Origin: Rheinheimera sp. EpRS3
GTDB lineage: Bacteria; Pseudomonadota; Gammaproteobacteria; Enterobacterales; Alteromonadaceae
Assembly (NCBI RefSeq): GCF_001513785.1
Contig: NZ_LNQS01000001.1
Coordinates: 434,001 to 498,000 of the forward strand
Reading direction: 5' to 3'
DNA: 64,000 nucleotides
Under the pieces are notes generated by a model. That model was given only the letters and a program-made list of their open reading frames with translations, was not told the DNA's origin and ran no database searches. Shown here one piece after another: positions 20,557 through 28,769 of this stretch; the first letter of the stretch is position 1; the number at the start of each line of letters is the position of its first letter. The position numbers and the translations under genes were made by a program.

Positions 20557-22035
20557 ATGTTGCCTGTCGTTGCCCTGGTAGGGCGAGCCAATGTCGGTAA
20601 GTCGACACTTTTTAACCGCTTAACCCGCACCCGTGATGCGCTGGTAGCAGATTTTCCCGGCCTGACCCGCGACCGTAAATACGGCTCGGTGAAGTATGAA
20701 GGGCTGGAATTTATTGTGGTCGATACCGGTGGTATTGATGGCAACGAGCAGGGTATTGAAGTAGAAATGGCTGAGCAGTCGCTTAAAGCCATAGATGAAG
20801 CTGACGTAGTATTGTTTATGGTAGACGCCCGTGTTGGCGCCACCGTAGGTGATGAAGCCATTGCTGCGCATATTCGCAAAGTAGAGAAAAAGGTGTTTGT
20901 TGTTGCCAACAAAACCGATGGTCTGGATGCCGATACCGCCGTTGCCGATTTTTACAGTTTAGGTTTGGGCGAGGTATATGCCATTGCTGCTGCCCATGGC
21001 CGTGGCGTGTCAGTGCTGTTAAATCAAGCCCTGATACCGTTATTAAGCGAAGAGCAGCAAAAGCTGCTGGCCGGCGAAGTTGAGCCGGAAGAAGGCTTAG
21101 TATTGGAAACTCTGACCGAAGAAGAAGCCGATGCTGAAGCGGCACGGCTGCGCAGTGAACATATTAAACTGGCCATAGTCGGCCGACCCAATGTCGGTAA
21201 GTCAACGCTGACCAACCGTATTTTGGGTGAAGAGCGGGTAGTAGTGTTCGATATGCCCGGCACTACGCGTGATTCTATTTATATTCCTATGCAGCGCAAT
21301 GAGCGCGAATATACCCTGATAGACACCGCCGGTGTACGCCGCCGCGGCAGAATTGACGATATGGTAGAAAAGTTCTCGGTAGTTAAAACGCTGCAGGCCA
21401 TTGAAGACGCCAACGTGGTGATTTTAGTGCTGGATGCCCGCTTAGGTATTTCCGATCAGGATTTAAGTATTTTAGGCTTTGTGCTTAACGCCGGCCGCTC
21501 ACTGGTTATTGCGGTGAATAAATGGGATGGCTTAAATGACAGCATCAAAGAGGAAATAAAACGTGAGCTGGACCGCCGCTTAGGTTTTATCGACTTTGCC
21601 CGGCTGCATTTTATTTCTGCTTTGCACGGTTCGGGTGTCGGTAACCTGTTTGAATCGGTTGAAGAAGCCTTTGATTCAGCCACCAAGCGTCACAGCACCG
21701 CCTTATTAACCCGTATTATGAAAATGGCGCAGGAAGATCACCAGCCACCTTTGGTGCATGGCCGTCGGGTAAAACTGAAATACGCCCATGCCGGTGGTTA
21801 TAACCCGCCGCTGATCGTGATTCACGGTAATCAGGTAGACGACCTGCCAGATTCCTATAAACGTTATCTGATGAATTACTATCGTAAGGCATTGCAAATG
21901 ATGGGCACGCCGATTCGCATTGAGTTCCGCGAAGGCGAAAACCCGTTTGCACCAACGAAAAAGAACACTGAAACGCCGCTGCAAAAGTACAAACGCGAGC
22001 GGTTAATGAAAGCGCGTAAAAAACTGGACCAATAA
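20557..22035 (+). CDS. der: Ribosome-assembly GTPase Der (EngA)
   Basis: 492 residues with tandem G domains, each with an intact P-loop: [10 protein letters not shown] near residue 8 and [10 protein letters not shown] near 208. NKTD and NKWD specificity motifs and a C-terminal KH-like domain ending in basic residues follow. It is needed for 50S subunit maturation. In E. coli der is near xseA-guaBA; here 13 kb of extra DNA lies between. Confidence 0.97.
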   Translation: MLPVVALVGRANVGKSTLFNRLTRTRDALVADFPGLTRDRKYGSVKYEGLEFIVVDTGGIDGNEQGIEVEMAEQSLKAIDEADVVLFMVDARVGATVGDEAIAAHIRKVEKKVFVVANKTDGLDADTAVADFYSLGLGEVYAIAAAHGRGVSVLLNQALIPLLSEEQQKLLAGEVEPEEGLVLETLTEEEADAEAARLRSEHIKLAIVGRPNVGKSTLTNRILGEERVVVFDMPGTTRDSIYIPMQRNEREYTLIDTAGVRRRGRIDDMVEKFSVVKTLQAIEDANVVILVLDARLGISDQDLSILGFVLNAGRSLVIAVNKWDGLNDSIKEEIKRELDRRLGFIDFARLHFISALHGSGVGNLFESVEEAFDSATKRHSTALLTRIMKMAQEDHQPPLVHGRRVKLKYAHAGGYNPPLIVIHGNQVDDLPDSYKRYLMNYYRKALQMMGTPIRIEFREGENPFAPTKKNTETPLQKYKRERLMKARKKLDQ

Positions 22036-22046
22036 GGACCAACGGC

Positions 22047-24302
22047 ATGAATTTTCGTTTCCCGGTTATTGTTATCGATGAAGACTTTCGCTCAGAGAAT
22101 ATCTCTGGTTCTGGCATTCGTGATTTAGCTCAGGCCATCAGCAGCCACGGCTTTGAGGTAGTAGGTTATACCAGCTATGTTGATTTAAGCGCCTTTGCTC
22201 AGCAGGCTAGCCGTGCGTCGTGCTTTATTTTATCGATAGACGATGAAGAATTCGGCACCGGCAGCGCCGAAGAAGTGGCCAAAGCATTAAGCGAGCTGCG
22301 TACTTTTATCAAAGAGGTGCGCAAGCGCAACGCCGACATTCCTATTTTCCTCTATGGTGAAACCCGCACCACACGCCATGTACCAAACGACGTACTGCGC
22401 GAGCTGCACGGCTTTATCCATATGTTTGAAGATACGCCGGAGTTTGTGGCCAAGCATATTATCCGCGAGGCGAAAAAGTACCTTGATGCCTTAGCACCGC
22501 CATTTTTTAATGCCTTAATGGATTACGCCTCTGACGGCTCTTACTCCTGGCACTGCCCTGGCCACTCCGGCGGGGTAGCGTTTTTAAAAAGCCCGGTCGG
22601 CCAGATGTTTCATCAGTTCTTTGGTGAAAATATGCTGCGTGCTGATGTCTGCAACGCGGTAGATGAATTAGGCCAGTTGCTGGATCACACCGGCCCGGTA
22701 GCTGAAAGTGAGGCCAACGCGGCGCGTATTTTCAGCTGCGACCACTTGTTCTTTGTTACCAACGGTACTTCTACGTCGAATAAAATGGTATGGCACTCAG
22801 TGGTAGCACCGGGTGATATCGTCGTGGTAGACCGTAACTGCCATAAATCGATACTGCACTCGATTATTATGACCGGCGCTATACCAGTGTTTTTAATGCC
22901 TACACGTAACCATTACGGCATTATCGGCCCTATTCCGAAAAGCGAGTTCTCACCAGAAGCTATCGCCAAGAAGATAGAAGCCAACCCCTTTGCCCGCAAT
23001 GCCAAAAACAAAAAGCCGCGCATTTTAACCATTACGCAAAGTACCTACGACGGTATCTTGTATAACGTGGAAGAAATTAAGCAGGAGCTGGGCTCGACCA
23101 TCGACACGCTGCATTTTGACGAAGCCTGGCTGCCGCACGCCAGTTTCCACGATTTTTACAAAAATATGCATGCGATAGGTAAAGACCGGCCGCGCTCAGA
23201 AGACACCCTGGTGTTTGCCACCCAGTCGACGCATAAGTTGTTAGCCGGTTTATCGCAGGCGTCGCAAATTCTGGTGCAAAATGCGCAGAACCGTAACCTG
23301 GATACGCACCGTTTTAACGAGTCGTACCTGATGCACAGCTCTACCAGCCCGCAATATGCCATTATTGCCAGCTGTGACGTCGCCGCTGCGATGATGGAAG
23401 CACCGGGTGGCACGGCGTTGGTAGAAGAAAGCTTAATGGAAGCCATCGATTTTCGCCGTGCTATGCGCAAGGTTGACGCCGAATTTGGTGACGACGACTG
23501 GTGGTTCCGTGTCTGGGGCCCGGATGAATTACCGGAAGAAGGCCTGGGCACGCGCGATAACTGGACCTTGCATGCTAAAGACAGCTGGCATGGTTTTGGC
23601 GCGATAGAGTCGGGCTTTAATATTCTCGACCCGATTAAAGCCACTATTATTACGCCGGGCTTAAACCTGCACGGTCAGTTTGATGAGCAGGGTATACCTG
23701 CGGCTATTGTCAGTAAGTACCTGGCTGAGCACGGTATTATTATTGAAAAAACCGGCCTGTACTCGTTCTTTATTATGTTTACCATCGGTATAACCAAAGG
23801 CCGCTGGAACTCTATGGTTACCGAACTGCAGCAGTTTAAAGACGACTACGATCAAAACCAGCCGATGTGGCGCATTATGCCGGAGTTTGCCAAAAAGCAT
23901 CCGCGCTATGAAAAAGTTGGCCTGCGTGATTTATGCCAGCAAATTCACAATATGTACCGCAAGTTTGACGTGGCCAAAGTCACCACCGAAATGTACTTGT
24001 CTCATATTGAAACCGCGATGACGCCGGCCGATGCCTGGGCCAGAATGGCGCACCGCGATATTGAGCGGGTATCGATTGACGAGATTGAAGGCCGGGTTAC
24101 TGCCATGCTGGTAACGCCGTATCCGCCGGGCATACCGCTGATGGTACCGGGCGAGCGCTTTAATAAAATTATTATCAGCTACCTGCAATTTACCCGCGCC
24201 TTTAACGGTGCCTTCCCGGGCTTTGAAACCGACGTACACGGTTTGGTGCGCGAAATGGTAGATGGCGAGTTGAAGTACTTTATTGATGTGGTGAAGGAAT
24301 AG
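22047..24302 (+). CDS. Orn/Lys/Arg decarboxylase, biodegradative (arginine/lysine) type
   Basis: 751 residues, close to E. coli AdiA/CadA class enzymes. An N-terminal response-regulator-like wing domain precedes the PLP fold-I domain, with Lys397 in QSTHKLLAGLSQ as Schiff-base lysine and FDEAWLPHA as the PLP-ring Asp/His region. It decarboxylates a basic amino acid, consuming a proton and making a polyamine precursor; I cannot assign substrate from sequence. It lies 11 bases after der and may be co-transcribed. A strong terminator follows. Confidence 0.88.
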   Translation: MNFRFPVIVIDEDFRSENISGSGIRDLAQAISSHGFEVVGYTSYVDLSAFAQQASRASCFILSIDDEEFGTGSAEEVAKALSELRTFIKEVRKRNADIPIFLYGETRTTRHVPNDVLRELHGFIHMFEDTPEFVAKHIIREAKKYLDALAPPFFNALMDYASDGSYSWHCPGHSGGVAFLKSPVGQMFHQFFGENMLRADVCNAVDELGQLLDHTGPVAESEANAARIFSCDHLFFVTNGTSTSNKMVWHSVVAPGDIVVVDRNCHKSILHSIIMTGAIPVFLMPTRNHYGIIGPIPKSEFSPEAIAKKIEANPFARNAKNKKPRILTITQSTYDGILYNVEEIKQELGSTIDTLHFDEAWLPHASFHDFYKNMHAIGKDRPRSEDTLVFATQSTHKLLAGLSQASQILVQNAQNRNLDTHRFNESYLMHSSTSPQYAIIASCDVAAAMMEAPGGTALVEESLMEAIDFRRAMRKVDAEFGDDDWWFRVWGPDELPEEGLGTRDNWTLHAKDSWHGFGAIESGFNILDPIKATIITPGLNLHGQFDEQGIPAAIVSKYLAEHGIIIEKTGLYSFFIMFTIGITKGRWNSMVTELQQFKDDYDQNQPMWRIMPEFAKKHPRYEKVGLRDLCQQIHNMYRKFDVAKVTTEMYLSHIETAMTPADAWARMAHRDIERVSIDEIEGRVTAMLVTPYPPGIPLMVPGERFNKIIISYLQFTRAFNGAFPGFETDVHGLVREMVDGELKYFIDVVKE

Positions 24303-24343
24303 TTAATTACCGTTATTTGATTGGTATCTTTGTTTAATATTTT

Positions 24344-24376
24344 AAAGCGCTCGCGATAATCGCGAGCGCTTTTTTT
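24344..24376 (+). terminator. Strong terminator after the decarboxylase
   Basis: AAAGCGCTCGCGA and TCGCGAGCGCTTT form a perfect 13-bp stem with a three-base loop and a run of T. It marks the left edge of the accessory region. Confidence 0.92.
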
Positions 24377-24484
24377 CATCCCGCGTTATCAAGCTTTTAT
24401 TTTCTCCACCTCAGTACCTTTTTTCTATTTTTAGTTTATAAAAATGTGATAAGTGTTATTTTTAATTGATTGGCGTTGTTCTTT

Positions 24485-24513
24485 TTGACATAACAGGTCC
24501 AAGCACATTATCT
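24485..24513 (+). promoter_or_regulatory. Candidate promoter of the RiPP-like operon
   Basis: TTGACA (24485-24490) with a 17-base spacer to TTATCT (24508-24513). Transcription would start near 24520, 9 bases before the ATG at 24529. That excludes the upstream in-frame TTG (24466) as start. Confidence 0.5.
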
Positions 24514-24528
24514 GGTTATATTATAAAA

Positions 24529-25623
24529 ATGGAATTTGATAGAAAGTTCTTTTCATCGATTAACTATCAGACTTTACTGAATATTTCTGAGCAAGCGGCA
24601 GACCAGCTTAGCATTGAAAATTATGAGTATCGCTCATTTTGTATTGATAAATTTGACAAACGGTTAGCATTTTTAGTTAAGCACTTTGCTGATCAAAAAT
24701 GTACTGGTATACCCGAAGCAGAGCATTCAGGGTGGGTGCATGTTTGCAGAGAAATTACATCAATCCAGCAACAATATGGTGGAGTTATTCTTGCACTATT
24801 CCACTTTGGATTACACCGTAGCATCTTGGTAGATTTAGCTTGTAATGGTATTCCAGTAGTTTCGCCCGTTGCAGGAAAAGCATATTGGGACTTCTATCAG
24901 CAAAAACATATTGCCCCCGCCGAGTTTGCAAATTGTTTTAACTTGATTGAAGTAGATAATCCTTCTGTAGGCAAGCAACTTGTTAAGCAAATGAGAAAGG
25001 GGCATATAGTCACTATCTATGTTGATGGAAATATGGGGCCCGATGGCGTCCACGTATCCGAAGGTGGTGTTGAGGTTTGTTTTTTTAACAAAAAAATTCA
25101 TGTAAAAGCAGGAATTGCACGATTAGCATCAACATTCAAAATGCCAGTTTTGCCCCTATTTAGCCTTGCAAAACCAAATTCCGAAAATTGCTATCAGATT
25201 AGTGCGGGTGAATTACTGCCAACAAACTCAGATGTGATGCAAGGCTTATACTCTCAGTTAGAGAGACATATCAAGCAACAGCCGCAAGAATGGGAATATA
25301 TTACATGCTGCCATAGATGGATCCAGCAGCATATAGGCACTTTTGCTAATGATATGTATGAGTCTTATAAAAACACAGGGCTGCAATTAAATCGACAAAA
25401 TGCCAGATTGGTTAAGCAAGGGGATGATGTCTTGCTATTCAATTTACAGAGGCAGATAGCCGTTAGGCTACCCACATGGTCAGGTGAACTGAACCACCTT
25501 CTTTCTAACGGCTGCACTGCAAATGATGTGCAGCAGTGGCTTGAGCAAGATGATGAAAATCAACTTAAAATTAAACTTATCAATGAGTTGATTAGCAAGG
25601 AATTGGTTACGGCTTTAATGTGA
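24529..25623 (+). CDS. LpxL-like (LPLAT-superfamily) acyltransferase with C-terminal PqqD/RRE-like domain
   Basis: 364 residues from ATG 24529, chosen because of the promoter position. The N-terminal two thirds resemble the LpxL/HtrB branch of lysophospholipid acyltransferases: FHFGLHRS at His92-His96, YVDGNMGPDG near Asp166, and AGIARLASTFKMPVLPLF. The canonical HX4(D/E) catalytic motif is not exact. Residues about 285-364 (DDVLLFNLQRQIAVRLP, then LLSNGCTANDVQQWL and LINELISKELV) have the strand-plus-helix pattern of PqqD-like RiPP recognition domains. Next to two precursor peptides and an M50 protease, it is probably a peptide-modifying acyltransferase. It is A/T-rich compared with its neighbours. 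Function is inference. Confidence 0.62.
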   Translation: MEFDRKFFSSINYQTLLNISEQAADQLSIENYEYRSFCIDKFDKRLAFLVKHFADQKCTGIPEAEHSGWVHVCREITSIQQQYGGVILALFHFGLHRSILVDLACNGIPVVSPVAGKAYWDFYQQKHIAPAEFANCFNLIEVDNPSVGKQLVKQMRKGHIVTIYVDGNMGPDGVHVSEGGVEVCFFNKKIHVKAGIARLASTFKMPVLPLFSLAKPNSENCYQISAGELLPTNSDVMQGLYSQLERHIKQQPQEWEYITCCHRWIQQHIGTFANDMYESYKNTGLQLNRQNARLVKQGDDVLLFNLQRQIAVRLPTWSGELNHLLSNGCTANDVQQWLEQDDENQLKIKLINELISKELVTALM

Positions 25624-25669
25624 CAAGTTTCGTAACTGATAGCCCCCATTGCGGGAATATAAAACAAGA

Positions 25670-26003
25670 AAGGAACATGTAATGGAAAATAATAATATTT
25701 TACAAGAGTTACAAATTACTGAGTTAGAAGAGCGTGTGGAGTTTGGTTTATGTGGTGGTTCAGGCGGTGGTGGCGGTCTTCCAGGCGATGATTGCTCAGG
25801 ATTATTTTGTGATGTTGAGTTTCCACCAGAGCTTGAACCTTGAGTTTTAACTTTTGAGGATATCTCAGAACGAAATTTACTTTAGTTTTCTTAAAAAGGA
25901 ACATGTAATGGAAAATAATAATATTTTACAAGAGTTAAAAATTACTGAGTTAGAAGAGCGCGTGGAGTTCGGTTTATGCGGTGGTTCAGGTGGTGGCGGT
26001 GGT
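25670..26003 (+). repeat. Tandem duplication of ribosome-binding site plus leader (108-base unit)
   Basis: Bases 25670-25777 and 25896-26003 are nearly identical copies covering the Shine-Dalgarno AAGGA, the ATG and codons 1-32 of both precursor genes. The tails after Gly32 are unrelated. This shows gene duplication with the leader conserved and the core diversified. Confidence 0.9.
25682..25843 (+). CDS. RiPP-like precursor peptide 1 (Gly/Cys-rich)
   Basis: 53 residues, ATG 25682 with AAGGA at 25670-25674. The leader MENNNILQELQITELEERVE is acidic, helical and amphipathic. It is followed by FGLCGGSGGGGG and a variable tail with LPGDDCSGLFCDVEF. Cysteines are at 24, 38 and 43. The first 32 residues match peptide 2 except Gln11/Lys11. 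A conserved leader with variable core is the hallmark of ribosomally made, modified peptides. Cleavage site and modification are not known; a double-glycine (CGG) site or cleavage before Cys24 are both possible. Confidence 0.75.
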   Translation: MENNNILQELQITELEERVEFGLCGGSGGGGGLPGDDCSGLFCDVEFPPELEP

Positions 26004-26072
26004 GATGGTGGTGGTGAAGGCCCCGGCGGTAACGATGGCTGTGGCGACGGAGCTCAATGCCAAGAGCAATAA
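25908..26072 (+). CDS. RiPP-like precursor peptide 2 (Gly/Cys-rich)
   Basis: 54 residues, ATG 25908 with AAGGA at 25896-25900. The leader is identical to peptide 1 apart from Lys11. The core is very Gly-rich (SGGGGGDGGGEGPGGNDG) with cysteines at 24, 45 and 51. The C-x4-5-C spacing near the end resembles peptide 1 (38/43). Too short and biased for ordinary gene calling, but the duplicated leader and ribosome-binding site make it convincing. It is followed by a hairpin and the M50 protease gene. Confidence 0.75.
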   Translation: MENNNILQELKITELEERVEFGLCGGSGGGGGDGGGEGPGGNDGCGDGAQCQEQ

Positions 26073-26113
26073 TATAATATATTGGGTATAAAAATACTCT
26101 GTAATAAATGAGA

Positions 26114-26143
26114 GTATAAAGAGCCCGTAGAGGCTCTTTATAC
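26114..26143 (+). terminator. Perfect hairpin between precursor 2 and the M50 gene (attenuator or mRNA-stability element)
   Basis: GTATAAAGAGCC (26114-26125) and GGCTCTTTATAC (26132-26143) form a 12-bp perfect stem with a six-base loop. No T run follows. Such hairpins after bacteriocin precursor genes often give high precursor mRNA and low downstream read-through. Confidence 0.7.
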
Positions 26144-26161
26144 TATTAAAAAGGAACTTAA

Positions 26162-27382
26162 GTGCAATTTCAGTCAAGTTCTACTATGCAGGTTGTATTG
26201 GTTGAAGGTTCAACCGATCGTTATATCTGCAGCGTGGATTATGTAAAAAGCAGGAAGAGTTACTTAATAGAGAGAAACGTTTTTGACGTCATTAAATTCT
26301 GTTATGAACCAAGAACTAAAGAGGAGATAAAGTGTTTCTCCCTCCAATCTGGCGCAATTAGCGAAAATCAGTTTGACAATTTTTTCTCTGAATTTTTGTT
26401 AAAAAAAGGGATTATCAAGGACTCTTCTGTAAAAGAGACGCTGATTTTAAGCAGCCCTCTCCTGAAAATAAAGCTCAGGTTATTGTCCCCCGTAGTAGTA
26501 AATTTCTTAGTTAAACCTTTGGTTGGCCTATTTAGTATCAATGCGGCAGTTATATTAGCGTTGGTTTTTTTGACTAGCCTGATACACATCGGTGTTTATA
26601 TCTATAATGGTGATTTTTCTCGTCAATCGGCAGTACTAAATTGGAGTGACAGTATTGCCGTAATAGCACTTATTGGTGCAGGGTTGATATTTCACGAACT
26701 GGGGCACGCTACAGCGGCTTATAAGTACGGGTGTCGTAAAGTTGAAATTGGGGTAGGGTGGTATATTTACTTCATTGTATTTTATGCAGAGCTGTCTGAA
26801 GCTTGGCGACTGAAACCTGAAAAGCGTCTGATTATTGATTGTGCGGGTGGTTATTTTCAGTCAATTTTTGGCGCTATTCTATGGCTTGCATTTATTTATA
26901 CTGAACAGTTTGTTTTTATGTCTGCAGCGGCACTGCTGGCGCTTTATAGCGTATTCAATCTCAATCCTTTTTTTCGCATGGACGGTTACTGGATTGCCAG
27001 TGATCTGATGAAAATCACAAACCTGCGAACAACAGCTTTTGGTGTTATAAAAAAGCTTTTCACCACCCCGTTTCAGCTTATTCAGGATATGAGGATTAAC
27101 CGCGGAAATCTGCAAAGAACGGTGTTTTTTTACGCAATGGCGATGGTGCTGTTTTACATCTGGTTCAGCTATTATGTTTACTCGTCTCTTTTCCCAACTT
27201 CACTAAAGGTTTTTTATGATGTCTCGAATGCTGCATTTGTTCATAAATTTGATTTAACAGAGCTAACTATTTCTCTAGCCCAGCTGCTATGGCATGGATT
27301 AATTATTTACTTTGTTATTTACTTCTCTGCGAGTATGGTAAAACAGATTTTTGGGGCTATAAGAAGTAAATATCGAGTATAG
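26162..27382 (+). CDS. M50-family membrane zinc metalloprotease with N-terminal RRE-like domain
   Basis: 406 residues from GTG 26162, with AAGGAA at 26151-26156. Residues about 20-90 (CSVDYVKSRKSYLIERNVFDVIKFC) look like a PqqD-type winged domain. Several membrane helices follow, one ending in HELGH (178-182), the zinc site, and the third ligand region NPFFRMDGYW (Asn268, Asp274), as in site-2-type proteases and RiPP enzymes such as YydH. It likely cleaves the precursor at or in the membrane, or assists its export. No ABC transporter is nearby. Family assignment is firm; the substrate is inferred from context. Confidence 0.82.
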   Translation: MQFQSSSTMQVVLVEGSTDRYICSVDYVKSRKSYLIERNVFDVIKFCYEPRTKEEIKCFSLQSGAISENQFDNFFSEFLLKKGIIKDSSVKETLILSSPLLKIKLRLLSPVVVNFLVKPLVGLFSINAAVILALVFLTSLIHIGVYIYNGDFSRQSAVLNWSDSIAVIALIGAGLIFHELGHATAAYKYGCRKVEIGVGWYIYFIVFYAELSEAWRLKPEKRLIIDCAGGYFQSIFGAILWLAFIYTEQFVFMSAAALLALYSVFNLNPFFRMDGYWIASDLMKITNLRTTAFGVIKKLFTTPFQLIQDMRINRGNLQRTVFFYAMAMVLFYIWFSYYVYSSLFPTSLKVFYDVSNAAFVHKFDLTELTISLAQLLWHGLIIYFVIYFSASMVKQIFGAIRSKYRV

Positions 27383-27420
27383 AATTAGCAATGCATTGTT
27401 ATTTATCAACTTAGTGTTGA

Positions 27421-27478
27421 TGTAATAGCTTTAACAGTTCGCGTTCAATAGCAAATACATTCTCATCCTGCTCGCTCA
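27421..27478 (-). pseudogene. 3'-end fragment of a chaC-like gene (fragment 1)
   Basis: Read on the minus strand, the bases encode LSEQDENVFAIERELLKLL, matching the last residues of the intact chaC at 30141-30731 (MNEQDEHVFAIERELLRLL). Nothing upstream of this short stretch matches. It lies between the M50 gene and fpr. Confidence 0.75.
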
Positions 27479-27531
27479 AATACGACAACTGTAACTTTTC
27501 TATTCCGGCTGTCGTCTGACGTACAGCACCT

Positions 27532-28320
27532 TTACTTTTCGATAAAGGCTTGTTCAATCACGTAATGGCCCATAGTGCGTGAATTGGCTTTTAAAAAGCC
27601 GCGCTGATCCAGCATACCCATTAGCTGCTGCAACATGGCATCGTTGCCACATAACATAAATCTGTCGTGCTGCGGGTTAAGTGCAGGCATGCCAATATCT
27701 GCAAGTAACTTACCACTGTCCAGCAGATCGGTAATTCGGCCTTGGTGTGGCACGCCGTTTCTAACATAGTCTTCCCGTGTCACTGTGGGGTAATAAATCA
27801 GCTTGGCGCGAATTTCATCACCAAAATAGGGGTTAGCCGGTAACACATTTTCAATTTCATGCTGGTAAGCCAGCTCTGAGCGCCAGCGCGTGCCATGCAC
27901 CAGGATAATTTTCTCAAAACTTTCGTAAATAAACGGATCGCGTATGATGCTCATAAAAGGCGCAAGCCCGGTGCCGGTGCTTAATAAATACAAATGTTTA
28001 CCGGGAATAAGGTAGCCCGGCACCAGGGTTCCGGCAGGCCTTACCGTTAGCATAATCTGGTCGCCGGCTTTGATATTCTGCAGCCTCGATGTCAGCGCGC
28101 CGTCTGGCACCTTGATGCTGAAGAACTCAAGCTCTTCATCATAATTAGGGCTGGCAATACTGTATGCGCGCATTAAAGGGCGACCACCAACTTCCAGCCC
28201 AATCATAACAAACTGACCGTTTTCAAAGCGAAAAGACGACTCGCGCGTCGTTTTAAAGCTAAACAGCGTGTCATTCCAGTGATGAACATCGGTAACAATG
28301 GCATTGATAGTATTACGCAT
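27532..28320 (-). CDS. fpr: Ferredoxin/flavodoxin--NADP+ reductase
   Basis: 262-residue FNR-type flavoprotein moving electrons between NADPH and ferredoxin or flavodoxin. The FAD motif RAYSIASP, the NADP loop STGTGLAPFMSI and LCGNDAM near the C-terminus are present. The C-terminus HYVIEQAFIEK resembles E. coli Fpr class ends. A Fur-like box lies 52-70 bases upstream, pointing to iron control, which fits a role in Fe-S or iron metabolism. It is flanked on both sides by chaC-derived fragments. Confidence 0.9.
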   Translation of the reverse strand: MRNTINAIVTDVHHWNDTLFSFKTTRESSFRFENGQFVMIGLEVGGRPLMRAYSIASPNYDEELEFFSIKVPDGALTSRLQNIKAGDQIMLTVRPAGTLVPGYLIPGKHLYLLSTGTGLAPFMSIIRDPFIYESFEKIILVHGTRWRSELAYQHEIENVLPANPYFGDEIRAKLIYYPTVTREDYVRNGVPHQGRITDLLDSGKLLADIGMPALNPQHDRFMLCGNDAMLQQLMGMLDQRGFLKANSRTMGHYVIEQAFIEK

Positions 28321-28371
28321 AACAGTCCTTACTTAGTGGCCCTGAGCGCAATTATGCCACAGTGCGGCAAG

Positions 28372-28390
28372 TGATAATAGTTATCATTAG
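28372..28390 (-). promoter_or_regulatory. Candidate Fur box upstream of fpr
   Basis: GATAATAGTTATCATTAGC matches the 19-base Fur consensus at about 15 positions and is close to the fpr start. Confidence 0.6.
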
Positions 28391-28451
28391 CATGGGACTT
28401 GCTTCTGGCAGTAATTAAAGCCGGGACTGTTAAAATCTGCTGTACCGTGCG

Positions 28452-28769
28452 CTAAATGCCGGTAACTAAAAAATCTATTGCGGCGATAATATGTGCTCTG
28501 TGGGCAGCTAGTGAAGTTTCCTTCTCTTGCAAAAAGCTAACAGAGACAGTCGTCAGTTGGTAAGTTAACAGAGCAAATTTTTTGCCCTCAATTTCAACGA
28601 CAGGACAAAGATTCTTGGGGTAGCTTTTGTCAGATTGCTGCAAGGGCGTTAATGGTATTACTACCCTGCTATTAAGGCTATCGAGTAGATCGTTTTGAAT
28701 ATCAATAAAGTAGGGATAAACCTTATTGGTGTTTTGATCAGTGTTAACGTACAGGTCGAACTGTGCCAT
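28452..28769 (-). CDS. ccdB: CcdB-family toxin
   Basis: 105 residues with the CcdB fold signature: N-terminal MAQFDLYVNTDQNTNKVYPYFIDIQ without long gaps, RVVIPL, and LAAHRAHIIAAIDFL. CcdB poisons DNA gyrase. The usual C-terminal Trp-Gly-Ile used for gyrase poisoning reads Thr-Gly-Ile here, so toxicity may be reduced or lost. Its ATG overlaps the ccdA stop (TGATG). Confidence 0.88.
   Translation of the reverse strand: MAQFDLYVNTDQNTNKVYPYFIDIQNDLLDSLNSRVVIPLTPLQQSDKSYPKNLCPVVEIEGKKFALLTYQLTTVSVSFLQEKETSLAAHRAHIIAAIDFLVTGI

Noticed and set aside
24466..24528. Earlier TTG start for the acyltransferase
   Set aside because: It lies upstream of the probable promoter hexamers (24485-24513) and adds a stretch with no family similarity.
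24529..25623. Housekeeping lipid A acyltransferase (LpxL/HtrB)
   Set aside because: The HX4(D/E) motif is not exact, there is an extra C-terminal domain, composition is foreign, and neighbours are precursor peptides and a protease, not lipid A genes.
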